Below are positions 7,594 to 14,937 of a stretch of 44,446 nt of DNA, one piece after another. The notes under the pieces were generated by a model. That model worked only from the letters and a program-made list of their open reading frames with translations, had not been told where the DNA came from and did no database searches. The position numbers and the translations under genes were made by a program. The stretch is from an uncultured Acidimicrobiia bacterium (GTDB lineage Bacteria; Actinomycetota; Acidimicrobiia; Acidimicrobiales; CAIXPF01), in NCBI GenBank assembly GCA_903921205.1, contig CAIXPF010000198.1, positions 1 through 44,446 of the forward strand. Direction: 5' to 3'. Each line of letters starts with the position of its first letter. Positions within the stretch are counted from its first letter, which is position 1.

Positions 7594-9126
7594 TCAGTGC
7601 ACCAGGTGGACCGACCCGCCGACCACCCGCACCGACCAGGTGGTGCGGTCGGTCAGCGTCGTGTCGCCGCCCGCGGTGTAGCGGACCTGCCACCAGCCCT
7701 CGGTGGGGCTGGGGCTGTACGAGGACGGGACGTCGATCACGAGGCCCACGAGCTTGTCGTTGTAGATGCAGTTCCCGGTTCGGTCCGAGCGGCTGTAGGA
7801 GTCGCCGCAGGCGGACACGTCGAGCGTGGTGGCGGCCGACGAGGCGACCTTGGCCGTGTCGACGTAGAGCGTGAAGGGCTGGGGGGTGCCCTGGTCGTCG
7901 AGGACCTCGATCGCGTTCATGCCCTCGCCGGGGTCCCACATCTCGACCACGATCTGCTTGCCGGCGTAGGAGGCGTCGATGTGGGCCAGGCCGAAGGTGG
8001 CGGTGGCGGCACCGCTCGTCGCGGCCATGGTGCCGATGCTGTTGAGGATCGGGAGATCGGTGAGTCCGTACACCAGCGGGCAGTCGTTCGACTGGGCCTT
8101 GCACACCTTGGCCCCGTAGCCCGGTGTGGTGGCTCGCAGGGCGAAGGCGTTCACCCCGAAGGAGTCCGCGACGTCGTCGGTGCTCACGGTGAGCAGGTAG
8201 GTACCGCTGGTGCTGATCGTGGTGAGGTCGACCCACTGGCCCTGCTGGGCCGGATCGCAGCCGGTGAAGGTCTCGGTGGTACGGATGGTGTCGTCGCCGG
8301 TCTTGGTCGGGGTGCCGGCGGTGTCCGGTTCGTAGACGGTTACGCTGAGCGGCACGTCCTGGCCGGCGCGGGCCTCACGGTCGATGCCGCCGGTGGCACA
8401 GAAGCCCGGGTCGTAGATCGAGACCGTGGTCGTGCCGGCGTCGAGCGGCACCTTCACGGCGAAGGTGTAGCCGCCTTGCCGGTACTCGGCGTTGGGCTCG
8501 GTCGACGAGCAGGTACCACCGTCGGTGCCGGCGCCGTTGCCGTCGTAGCCGGCGGAGTAGCGGTCGCCGTACTCCTTGGCCATGCAGTACCCGTTGAGGG
8601 CCAGCCAGAAGTTCTGCTTGGCGGCCGCCGCCGGGACCCCGCTGGCGGCCTGCAACGCCACCGTCTTGTCGCTCCAGCCGAGGTAGTTGTACGGCGAGCC
8701 CATCTGTACGGGGACGACGAACTCGGCGAGTGCGCTGCGGTTCACCGTGACGGCGGTCTTGCCGAACAGCTTGCCGAAGAAGGTCGGTACGGCCCGGTCC
8801 TCGAGGGTCACCCGGTAGTGGTGGGCCCCGGGCCGCTCGCCGGTGAAGGTGACCGCGGCGGGGTCGACGCCGTTGGTCCGCAACGAGGCCACAGCGACGT
8901 CGTGGGCCTCGGTGTCGTCTGCCCAGTGCACCACGGCGGCGAGCGACGCGGCGTCGGCGGCACGCTGCAGTTGCTGGGCCCGCAGGTACCAGGTACCGAC
9001 GTCGACCACCAGCGCGGCCAGGCCGACCAGCACGAACAGCAGCAACGAGAACCACACGGCCACCAGACCTGCGTCGCAGTCGTCGGATCCGGCCCGTGGC
9101 CGGTGGCGCTCAGGGGTGGCGGTCAC
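7594..9126 (-). CDS. TadG-like pilus-assembly protein with long extracellular domain
   Basis: A 510-residue protein. Residues about 20-64 form the TadG/Flp-type N-terminus (PF13400-like): a hydrophobic helix 'VWFSLLLFVLVGLAALVVD' followed by 'YLRAQQLQRAADAASLAAV', where AADAA(S/A)LA is diagnostic. The rest is a large beta-rich, Cys-containing region with no von Willebrand domain, predicted outside the membrane. Repeated 'TTVSIYDPG' and 'IVVEMWDPG' segments suggest two related beta domains. It overlaps the upstream TadE gene by 4 nt (GTGA), so the two are translationally coupled. No prepilin peptidase, secretion ATPase or TadB/C gene lies nearby. It may instead be a surface or cell-wall-associated protein anchored by a pseudopilin helix. 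Confidence 0.78.
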   Translation of the reverse strand: MTATPERHRPRAGSDDCDAGLVAVWFSLLLFVLVGLAALVVDVGTWYLRAQQLQRAADAASLAAVVHWADDTEAHDVAVASLRTNGVDPAAVTFTGERPGAHHYRVTLEDRAVPTFFGKLFGKTAVTVNRSALAEFVVPVQMGSPYNYLGWSDKTVALQAASGVPAAAAKQNFWLALNGYCMAKEYGDRYSAGYDGNGAGTDGGTCSSTEPNAEYRQGGYTFAVKVPLDAGTTTVSIYDPGFCATGGIDREARAGQDVPLSVTVYEPDTAGTPTKTGDDTIRTTETFTGCDPAQQGQWVDLTTISTSGTYLLTVSTDDVADSFGVNAFALRATTPGYGAKVCKAQSNDCPLVYGLTDLPILNSIGTMAATSGAATATFGLAHIDASYAGKQIVVEMWDPGEGMNAIEVLDDQGTPQPFTLYVDTAKVASSAATTLDVSACGDSYSRSDRTGNCIYNDKLVGLVIDVPSSYSPSPTEGWWQVRYTAGGDTTLTDRTTWSVRVVGGSVHLVH

Positions 9127-9761
9127 GGGTACGGGGCGGGTCGGGGCTCGAGGCGCACGACGGTGAACTCGCTCACCATGCGGTCCGCGCCGAGCGTCTT
9201 GGTCGGGGTCTTCACCGTGGCGCGCACGTACACGCCGACGTAGTCGACCCCGTCGGCGTCGTCCTCGTCGTCACGGGTGAGCGGATTCCAGGTGCCGAAC
9301 CGCCCGGCCGCGGCGTACTCCTCCTGGGTCCGGCCGAGATCGGCGGCGGTGTACACGTTGCAGGTATCGGCGACGCCGGCCGCACTCGTGAGACATGCCG
9401 CCGGCGGCGGGTTGTCCATCGGGGTGGTGTCACGGCCGTCGTCGGCGTTGTAGATGACCACCCGGTCGATGTCCTGCGGGTTCACGTTGCGCAACAGCTC
9501 GTCGACGGCCTGGAGGGTCTTGTAGTCGGCGAGCTGGTTGGTTCCCATCTCCGACACGGTCCGCGCCCCGGCACGCGACGCCTGGCTGATGGCGGTCCAA
9601 CGGAAGAAGGTGAGGCTGCCGTCGATCAGCCCGAAGGTGAGCGCGGCGACGATCGGGAGGATGAGGGCGAACTCCACCGCAGCGGCGCCGCGTTCGTCGT
9701 GGCGTGCCTGCGCCGCCCGCCGGATGCGCCGGCGGAGGGGTTCGGTGATGGCCGGGCTCAT
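9123..9761 (-). CDS. TadE-like pseudopilin
   Basis: A 212-residue protein with the TadE signature RGAAAVEFALILP at about 24-36, leading into a membrane helix (26-48). The remaining 160 residues are predicted extracytoplasmic and contain CLTSAAGVADTC and 'GTWNPLTRDDE'. ATG 9761 was chosen because GGAGGA sits just upstream; the upstream in-frame stretch is non-coding. Its C-terminal region resembles that of the next TadE gene (see findings), so the two are probably paralogues. TadE proteins are minor pseudopilins of tight-adherence pili in characterised systems. Confidence 0.85.
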   Translation of the reverse strand: MSPAITEPLRRRIRRAAQARHDERGAAAVEFALILPIVAALTFGLIDGSLTFFRWTAISQASRAGARTVSEMGTNQLADYKTLQAVDELLRNVNPQDIDRVVIYNADDGRDTTPMDNPPPAACLTSAAGVADTCNVYTAADLGRTQEEYAAAGRFGTWNPLTRDDEDDADGVDYVGVYVRATVKTPTKTLGADRMVSEFTVVRLEPRPAPYP

Positions 9762-9802
9762 GGGTTCCTCCGTCCGCTGCTCGTCGTGGTCGGCAACGCC
9801 CG

Positions 9803-10387
9803 TCACACCCTCGGCTCGATCTGGAACACCGCGTAGTCGGAGATGGTGCTGCCGAGGTCGAAGAGGTCTCCCACCGGCGAGTCGAAGGCCACCTGCACCC
9901 ACACCCCGAGGTCGTCACGGCTTTCTTCGAGGTCGTTCGACCGGGTCAGCGGGATCCACGGGGTGTCGGGGATCGCGAAGCCGTTGTCGGCCCGGTAGAT
10001 GTTGCAGGACGCGTCCTCGCCGTCGAAGCCGCCCTGGCCGGCCATGGCCCGGCAGGTCGGGCTCATCGCACCTGCCGCGTCGGCCTTGTAGATGACGATG
10101 GTGAGGATCTTGCCCGACAGCGAGCCGCTCGCCCCCCGGACCGCCTCGATGATGCGCTGGTCGGCCTGGAGGTTGTCGCCCTGCTGGGCGCCGGTGCGGG
10201 CTCCTTGGCGGGCGGCGTTGGACACCAGCAGTCCCTGCTGCAGACGCAGGCCGAACTGGAGCACCCCGGCACACAGCGAGACCATCAGGGGAATGACGAT
10301 CGCGGCCTCCACCACCACCGACCCGCGGTCCTGCTGCTGCGCCCGGCGCAGTGAGCGGACACCGCGACGGTGCGAGGACCAGACCAT
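9803..10387 (-). CDS. TadE-like pseudopilin, first gene of the trio
   Basis: A 194-residue TadE-type protein: a basic N-terminus, then DRGSVVVEAAIVIPLMVSLC (20-39), where the Glu and hydrophobic run match the TadE signature, then an extracytoplasmic part with a Cys pair and 'PWIPLTRSNDLEESRDDLGVWV'. It is the first gene of the minus-strand trio, 41 bp before the second TadE. No strong ribosome site precedes ATG 10387. The promoter was not clearly identified. Confidence 0.83.
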   Translation of the reverse strand: MVWSSHRRGVRSLRRAQQQDRGSVVVEAAIVIPLMVSLCAGVLQFGLRLQQGLLVSNAARQGARTGAQQGDNLQADQRIIEAVRGASGSLSGKILTIVIYKADAAGAMSPTCRAMAGQGGFDGEDASCNIYRADNGFAIPDTPWIPLTRSNDLEESRDDLGVWVQVAFDSPVGDLFDLGSTISDYAVFQIEPRV

Positions 10388-10444
10388 GGGGGTGCTATCG
10401 GCACCTCACCGGCGTCGGTCCATGGGACCCTGGTCGTAGCCCAC

Positions 10445-10467
10445 CCGGGGGAAGGCCGGTCCCCCGG
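10445..10467 (-). terminator. Hairpin at the end of the second SDR gene
   Basis: CCGGGGGA (10445-10452) pairs with TCCCCCGG (10460-10467) around a 7-nt loop. It lies 5 nt beyond the SDR stop on the minus strand and before the Tad trio. There is no T tract. Confidence 0.55.
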
Positions 10468-10471
10468 CGGT

Positions 10472-11344
10472 TCAGTGGTCGGTACCGGGATCCCGTTCCG
10501 GTCCGCGCAGGGTGGCACCGCCGTCGACGACGAGCACCTGACCGGTGATCCACCGGGCGCGATCGGAGGCCAGGAACCGCACTGCCTGGCCGACGTCCCA
10601 CCCGGTGCCCTCGGTCCCGAGCACCGACGCCGCAGCGCGGCCGGCTCGCGCCGCCGGGCTCATCCCGTTGCCGGCCACCATCGGGGTGTACACCGGGCCG
10701 GGGGCGACGGCGTTGACCCGGATGCCGTCGGGTCCGTGGTCGACGGCCATCGCCTTGGTGAGGGCGATGACCGCTCCTTTCGACACGGAATAGGCGGTCA
10801 ACCCGCGCGGTCGCAACGCCGAGATCGACGACACGTTCACGATCGCCCCTCCGCCACCGGCGATCATGGCCGGGACGGCGGCCCGCGAGGCCAGCATCAT
10901 GGAGGTCACGTTGACCTCCATGACCCGCTGCCAGCGGGCGGGGTCCTCGTCCACGACGCTGCCCCGGCTCCCGATGCCCACGTTGTTGTCGAGCACATCG
11001 AGGCGGCCCCAGCGCTGCATCGCGGCGTCGACCATGGCCCGGCAGTCGGCCTCCACCGTCACGTCGGCGACGAAGGCCGCGGCGTCACCGCCGGCGGCGA
11101 GGATGCGGGCGACCGTCGGTTCGGCCAGCTGTTCGGACCGGTCGACGACCAGCACCCGGGCACCGGAGCGGGCCAGCAGGATGGCCGCGGCGCGTCCGTT
11201 GCCGATGCCCTCGCCGCGGGCGCCGCCCCCGGTCACGATGGCCACCCGGCCCCGCAAGCCGTCACCGTCGTCGGGGGACGGGGTGGCGTCGTGGCCCACC
11301 GCGCTGCTCGCCGCTGCGGTCGGATCGTGCTCGGGGTGCGCCAT
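10472..11344 (-). CDS. Short-chain dehydrogenase/reductase
   Basis: A 290-residue classical SDR with an N-terminal 30-residue extension. Motifs: TGGGARGEGIG (38-48), NNVG at 120-123 in place of the usual NNAG, Asn145, Ser172/173, Tyr185 and Lys189, and the C-terminal 'WITGQVLVVDGG'. The catalytic tetrad is complete. Substrate unknown. ATG 11344 is preceded at 6 nt by TAGGTT on the minus strand, the leaderless pattern, which supports this start and so the N-terminal extension. Confidence 0.9.
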   Translation of the reverse strand: MAHPEHDPTAAASSAVGHDATPSPDDGDGLRGRVAIVTGGGARGEGIGNGRAAAILLARSGARVLVVDRSEQLAEPTVARILAAGGDAAAFVADVTVEADCRAMVDAAMQRWGRLDVLDNNVGIGSRGSVVDEDPARWQRVMEVNVTSMMLASRAAVPAMIAGGGGAIVNVSSISALRPRGLTAYSVSKGAVIALTKAMAVDHGPDGIRVNAVAPGPVYTPMVAGNGMSPAARAGRAAASVLGTEGTGWDVGQAVRFLASDRARWITGQVLVVDGGATLRGPERDPGTDH

Positions 11345-11350
11345 GGGCGG

Positions 11351-11356
11351 AACCTA
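11351..11356 (-). promoter_or_regulatory. Leaderless -10 box (TAGGTT) for the SDR gene
   Basis: On the minus strand TAGGTT is followed by CCGCCC and then ATG. It is an exact repeat of the hexamer used before the genes at 22651 and 31618. Confidence 0.65.
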
Positions 11357-11425
11357 TCGCCTCGAGCGCCCGCCCCGTCGGGGCTTGGTCGGGCCGGGCG
11401 CGGTCGCGGTCGCGGTCCGGTCGGG

Positions 11426-12286
11426 TCAGGGCTTGTCGTCGCGCAGACGGCGGCTGGCCTCGTCGAGGCGGCGACGTTCCTCGGGGGTGAGGCTGTCGAT
11501 GCCCTCGGCGGCGATCTTGTCGAGCAGCACGTCGATCTCGGCCTGGTGCAGGCGCTCGCCCGACCGGGGCGCGGCCGGTGGCCGGAACACCGCCGGCGGG
11601 GGATCGGCGACGGCGTGCAGCTTGCGGCCGGACTTGCGCCTGGGCCGTGGGGCCTTGAGCCACGGGATCGAGCCGGTCAGCCCGAACGCCGAAAGGGTCA
11701 GCACCGCGGCGGCGCAGGAGATGAACAGCAGGAGCAGCGCGCCGTACATACGCATGCCGACCAGCTGCAGGACCTCGATGCCCAGCAGCACGGCGCCGAG
11801 CACCCACAGCGGGATGTTGAAGAAGCTGCGGGCCTGCGGGTAGACGACCACGTAGGCCAGGAAGCAGGCCAGCTGGATGGTGGCGAGCCCGGCGGCCTCG
11901 ATGTCGAGCGCGGTGGCGGCGATGCCGGGCACGACCGTGAGCATGAGGCAGTACCACAGGAACCGGGTGCGGCCCATCAACCGTTCAAGCTCGCGCCCGA
12001 AGAAGTAGAAGAACACCAGGGCCAGCACCGCCCACAGGTTCGGCTCGTTGTACAGCGGCCAGGTGAGGATGCGCCACACCTGCCCGGAGCGGACCGCTGA
12101 GGGATCGAGCCGCAGCTGGGCCATGGCATCGGGTGCGATGGCCCACAGCACGATGCTGATGGCCCCCAACCCGATGATCAGCAGGGTGGTGGTCACATCC
12201 ACGGTGCCCAGGCGGAACCAGGCCTCGTTGCGGCCACGCCCACCGGATGAGGAGGCACCGGATGAGGGGAAGGAGAAGCGAGCCAT
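11426..12286 (-). CDS. Rhomboid-like membrane protein lacking the catalytic serine motif
   Basis: A 286-residue membrane protein with about six hydrophobic helices between residues 30 and 205. The segment QVWRILTWPLYNEPNLWAV (69-87) and the following 'FFGRELERLMG' match the rhomboid family's L1 loop/helix-2 region. Where active rhomboids carry GxS (the nucleophile), this protein has GLATIQLAC (133-141) with no serine. It is therefore probably a pseudoprotease or Derlin-like scaffold. The C-terminal tail (HQAEIDVLLDKIAAEGIDSL...) is a soluble helical hairpin seen in actinobacterial rhomboid-like proteins. Start 12286 was chosen for a sensible N-terminus; ATG 12331 is possible. It diverges from the small membrane protein across an 11-bp repeat array. 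Confidence 0.78.
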   Translation of the reverse strand: MARFSFPSSGASSSGGRGRNEAWFRLGTVDVTTTLLIIGLGAISIVLWAIAPDAMAQLRLDPSAVRSGQVWRILTWPLYNEPNLWAVLALVFFYFFGRELERLMGRTRFLWYCLMLTVVPGIAATALDIEAAGLATIQLACFLAYVVVYPQARSFFNIPLWVLGAVLLGIEVLQLVGMRMYGALLLLFISCAAAVLTLSAFGLTGSIPWLKAPRPRRKSGRKLHAVADPPPAVFRPPAAPRSGERLHQAEIDVLLDKIAAEGIDSLTPEERRRLDEASRRLRDDKP

Positions 12287-12334
12287 AGACCGCAGTCGAG
12301 CGTACTGGCCGGTCGGGGAGTTGGGGGACATGGG

Positions 12335-12378
12335 CGATCGCAGGCCGATCGCAGGCCGATCACACGCCGGTCGCGGGG
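12335..12378. repeat. 11-bp tandem repeat array in a divergent promoter region
   Basis: Two perfect copies of CGATCGCAGGC (12335-12345, 12346-12356) are followed by two degraded copies (CGATCACACGC 12357-12367, CGGTCGCGGGG 12368-12378). One copy per helical turn, 32-75 bp upstream of the next gene's -10 box, looks like a protein-binding array. Confidence 0.55.
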
Positions 12379-12409
12379 GTGGGTCCACGCCCGTCGGGGC
12401 GGGCGCCCG

Positions 12410-12415
12410 TAGCGT
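12410..12415 (+). promoter_or_regulatory. Leaderless -10 box (TAGCGT)
   Basis: TAGCGT, then 6 nt, then the GTG start at 12422. Confidence 0.6.
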
Positions 12416-12421
12416 GCGACG

Positions 12422-12790
12422 GTGCTCTCGTGGGGAACGATCCTGGTGTCGGTGGCCCTCACCGCCCTGGCCACCCTGCTCGGCGCGTTGTCGCTGGAGC
12501 GGCCCGTGCGACCACGCCGGCTGCTGGTGGCGGCGCTCGCCGCCGGGTGCGGCCCGCTGGTGTGGTACCTGCTGACCCGCGGCTCGACCCCGGGTGAACT
12601 GACCGAGCGGTACGCCAACGCCGCCATCCCGGTGTCACGCAGCCATGCCGGAGTGGCTCTGGCCACGGTGGCCACCACCTCGCTGGCCCTGGCCCTCGGG
12701 CCGGACCGCAAGCTGGCGGCCCGCCGCATGATCGTGCTGCCGATCGGCGCGGCCCTCGCGGCCTTCGGTATCGCCGTCTACCTCACCTGA
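12422..12790 (+). CDS. Small four-helix membrane protein, unknown function
   Basis: 122 residues, mostly hydrophobic. Four probable membrane helices: about 4-25 (WGTILVSVALTALATLL), 33-51 (LLVAALAAGCGPLVWYLL), 77-92 and 102-121. A soluble loop with 'GSTPGELTERYANAAIPVSRS' joins helices 2 and 3. I recognise no family. GTG 12422 is supported by TAGCGT at 6 nt, so the transcript is probably leaderless. The gene ends before a hairpin at 12820-12837 and converges on the NUDT19-like gene. Confidence 0.7.
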   Translation: MLSWGTILVSVALTALATLLGALSLERPVRPRRLLVAALAAGCGPLVWYLLTRGSTPGELTERYANAAIPVSRSHAGVALATVATTSLALALGPDRKLAARRMIVLPIGAALAAFGIAVYLT

Positions 12791-12819
12791 CCGACCCCGC
12801 ACGTACCGGGCCCAGCGGG

Positions 12820-12837
12820 CCCACCGGGTCCGGTGGG
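12820..12837. terminator. Hairpin between convergent genes
   Basis: CCCACCGG (12820-12827) and CCGGTGGG (12830-12837) pair almost without a loop. It lies 30 nt after the small membrane protein and 18 nt after the Nudix gene on the other strand, so it could serve both. Confidence 0.5.
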
Positions 12838-12854
12838 GCTCCGGCCGGTTGGGC

Positions 12855-13565
12855 TCAGAGGCCGGACAGCTCGTACCGCCAGGGCAGGCCGGTCAGCCAG
12901 ATGCGGTGCCGGGGACCGGGTGCCTCGAGGTCCACCGGGTGCAGGTCGAACGCCGCGTCGCCGTCGTAGAGGGTGGCGACCCAGTCGCCGTCGACGTGCA
13001 CGACGCGCGGGTTGAACCGTCGGTACGGCTCGGTCGGCACCTTGGCCACGACCTCCGCCACCGAGCCGTAGCCCCCGAGCCGGGTGAGCGACACGAAGGT
13101 GGGCGCCGGCAGCTCCACCTCACCGATGGCATGGGCGGCGATGGCCTCGGCCGGGGTCACCCACAGGTGGTCGTTGATCTCCGAGCCGTCGACGGTGACG
13201 TCGAAGGTGGCGTGCTCACCGTGCAGCGGGGCCACGAAGAACCAGGTGGCGAACCGCCGTGACCGGCCCGGCGGGGTGGTCCAGTGGGCGAAGGGCAACA
13301 GCCCCGACGGGTCGACCCGGACCCCGGCCTCCTCATGGGCTTCCCGCACGGCAGCGTTGGCCGCCGCGTGGTCGAGGTCGTCGGGTCGTTCGGGGTGGTA
13401 ATCCTCGGGGTCGAGCCGGCCGCCCGGGAACACCCAGCTGCCGCCGTGGAAGGCCAGGTCCGCGCTGCGTCGCAACAGCAGGGTCTCGATCCCGCCCTCG
13501 GCGGGCCGGTCACGCAGCACGATCACCGTGGCAGCGGGCCTGATGGGCACATCGGATTCGGCCAT
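12855..13565 (-). CDS. Nudix hydrolase of the NUDT19/RP2 type
   Basis: A 236-residue Nudix protein whose box is split: GGRLDPED at 48-55 and REAHEEAG at 74-81, with about 18 extra residues between them. This insertion is the hallmark of the NUDT19 family, which in animals hydrolyses CoA and acyl-CoA to 3',5'-ADP and phosphopantetheine. CoA-related substrates would fit the acyl-CoA enzymes nearby, but this is inference. ATG 13565 has TAGGGT 6 nt upstream on the minus strand, the leaderless pattern. Confidence 0.88.
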   Translation of the reverse strand: MAESDVPIRPAATVIVLRDRPAEGGIETLLLRRSADLAFHGGSWVFPGGRLDPEDYHPERPDDLDHAAANAAVREAHEEAGVRVDPSGLLPFAHWTTPPGRSRRFATWFFVAPLHGEHATFDVTVDGSEINDHLWVTPAEAIAAHAIGEVELPAPTFVSLTRLGGYGSVAEVVAKVPTEPYRRFNPRVVHVDGDWVATLYDGDAAFDLHPVDLEAPGPRHRIWLTGLPWRYELSGL

Positions 13566-13571
13566 GACGGC

Positions 13572-13577
13572 ACCCTA
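13572..13577 (-). promoter_or_regulatory. Leaderless -10 box (TAGGGT)
   Basis: On the minus strand TAGGGT, GCCGTC, ATG. The 6-nt spacing leaves no room for a ribosome site. Confidence 0.6.
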
Positions 13578-13616
13578 TCGACTGCGCCGGCGTCGCTCCC
13601 AGAGCCGCGCGGCCGG

Positions 13617-14825
13617 TCAGAACCGCTGGTTCTCGACCCCGAGCAGGAACTGGCCGAGCCGCAGGTGGATCCGGTCGGGGTGGGCGTTGATGTGGATCGG
13701 CATGGCGGTGAGGTCGCGCCAACGCCGCTCGAAGCTACCGCTCTCACGCAGGCCGTTGCCGCCGAGGGTGCGCAGCAGGGTCGCCATGGCGTCCTGGCAC
13801 AGGGCCAGCACCGTGGTCGACACCGCCCCCTGGCGTTGGAAGCTGTCCTCGGTGGGCAGCTCGCCCCGGGCGAGACGCTCGTCGATGTCGCGGGCGGCGG
13901 CCTCGGCGGCCATGCGGGCGGTGGTGGCCGCCGCCGCCACCGCGCCGAGGTTGGCCTGCACGTTGGGCATCGCGGCCATGCCGGCGCCCATGATGGCCCG
14001 GCGTCCCCCACCGATGCCCGCCACCGCCTCGTCGAGGGCGGCGAGCAGCACACCGACGGCCATGTGGGCCAGCCAGATGTCGCTCACGCCGACCCAGTCC
14101 TCGCGGTAACGGTCGTGGATCATCGGGACCACCGGGTCGCGGAACGCCGCAGCGCGGTTGGCGGCGAACCACGGGGCGCAGCGCGCCAGCGGCACCCGGG
14201 CGCCGTCGTAGTGGATGGTGTCGGTGGCCGATGCCCGCATCGAGGCCCCGTCCCAGGTGGGCTCGATGCGCACCCCGGGATCGTCGAGCCGTACCACGGT
14301 GAAGCGCAGGTCCTCGGGCCGCGGCGCGCTGGTGCCGTCCCCGAGGGCGAAGGCCACCCCGGCCCATTCGGCGTAGCGGCTGCCCGAACCGAAGCTGGCG
14401 GGGCCGCGCAGGACCACCTCGTCGCCCTCGACGGTGCCGAACACCCGGCTCGCCGCGCCGGCGGGGAAGCACACCCACTCGTGGTCGGCGACGATGCCCG
14501 AGAGGAACTCGGCGTGCTCGGGACCGAGCGCGCCGCAGAACAGGTGGAACACCGACCAGTGGTTCCACAGACACCAGGCGGTGGACGAGCAGGCGGCGGC
14601 CACCGCGGCCAGCTCGGCCCCGAGGGCGGCCACGCCGGCCTCGCCACCGCCGAGCTCGCGGCTGGCGGCCAGGCCCAGCAGCGGGCCGGCCTTGATCGCG
14701 GCGATGACGTCCGGGTCGATGCTGCGGGTGGCATCGGCGGCGTCGGCCTGGGCGGCGATCGCCGGCAGCAGCGGCCGGCTGAAGCAGGGCTCGGCCAGGG
14801 CGACGGTTGGTCGGACGGGGCTCAT
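13617..14825 (-). CDS. Flavin-dependent monooxygenase, acyl-CoA dehydrogenase fold (HsaA-like)
   Basis: 402 residues with the three-part acyl-CoA dehydrogenase fold: a helical N-terminus ('LGLAASRELGGGEAG'), a middle beta region with 'LRGPASFGSGSRYAEWAGV', and a helical C-terminus with 'RRWRDLTAMPIHINAHPD'. The C-terminal RD...H pattern and the absence of the ACAD catalytic Glu context suit the class D flavin monooxygenases (HsaA/HpaB/DszC type), which use reduced flavin from a partner reductase. No reductase gene is adjacent. ATG 14825 was chosen because GTGAGG lies about 5 nt upstream; GTG 14831 is an alternative. A TACCGT box at 14876-14881 on the minus strand could be the promoter, with a leader of about 45 nt. 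Confidence 0.78.
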   Translation of the reverse strand: MSPVRPTVALAEPCFSRPLLPAIAAQADAADATRSIDPDVIAAIKAGPLLGLAASRELGGGEAGVAALGAELAAVAAACSSTAWCLWNHWSVFHLFCGALGPEHAEFLSGIVADHEWVCFPAGAASRVFGTVEGDEVVLRGPASFGSGSRYAEWAGVAFALGDGTSAPRPEDLRFTVVRLDDPGVRIEPTWDGASMRASATDTIHYDGARVPLARCAPWFAANRAAAFRDPVVPMIHDRYREDWVGVSDIWLAHMAVGVLLAALDEAVAGIGGGRRAIMGAGMAAMPNVQANLGAVAAAATTARMAAEAAARDIDERLARGELPTEDSFQRQGAVSTTVLALCQDAMATLLRTLGGNGLRESGSFERRWRDLTAMPIHINAHPDRIHLRLGQFLLGVENQRF

Positions 14826-14875
14826 CTGCACCTCACGGGCGTGCGGCGACGATCCGGTCGGACCGCGCCGTGGTC

Positions 14876-14881
14876 ACGGTA
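14876..14881 (-). promoter_or_regulatory. Candidate -10 box of the flavin monooxygenase gene
   Basis: TACCGT on the minus strand, 50 nt upstream of the start; it would give a short leader that contains the ribosome site. Confidence 0.35.
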
Positions 14882-14890
14882 GCGGCCGAA

Positions 14891-14920
14891 GGTCGACGGC
14901 GTCGTCCCGGGCCGTCGACC
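14891..14920 (-). terminator. Terminator of the polyamine transporter operon
   Basis: GGTCGACGGC (14891-14900) and GCCGTCGACC (14911-14920) form a perfect 10-bp stem with a 10-nt loop, 18 nt beyond the potC stop on the minus strand. Confidence 0.7.
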
Positions 14921-14937
14921 GTCCGGGGCTGCGGGGG

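Noticed and set aside
7597-9243. 548-codon plus-strand frame opposite the TadG-like gene
   Set aside because: Composition (Val/Gly/Glu/His-rich, no motif) is that of a GC-driven shadow; the minus strand carries the pseudopilin signature.
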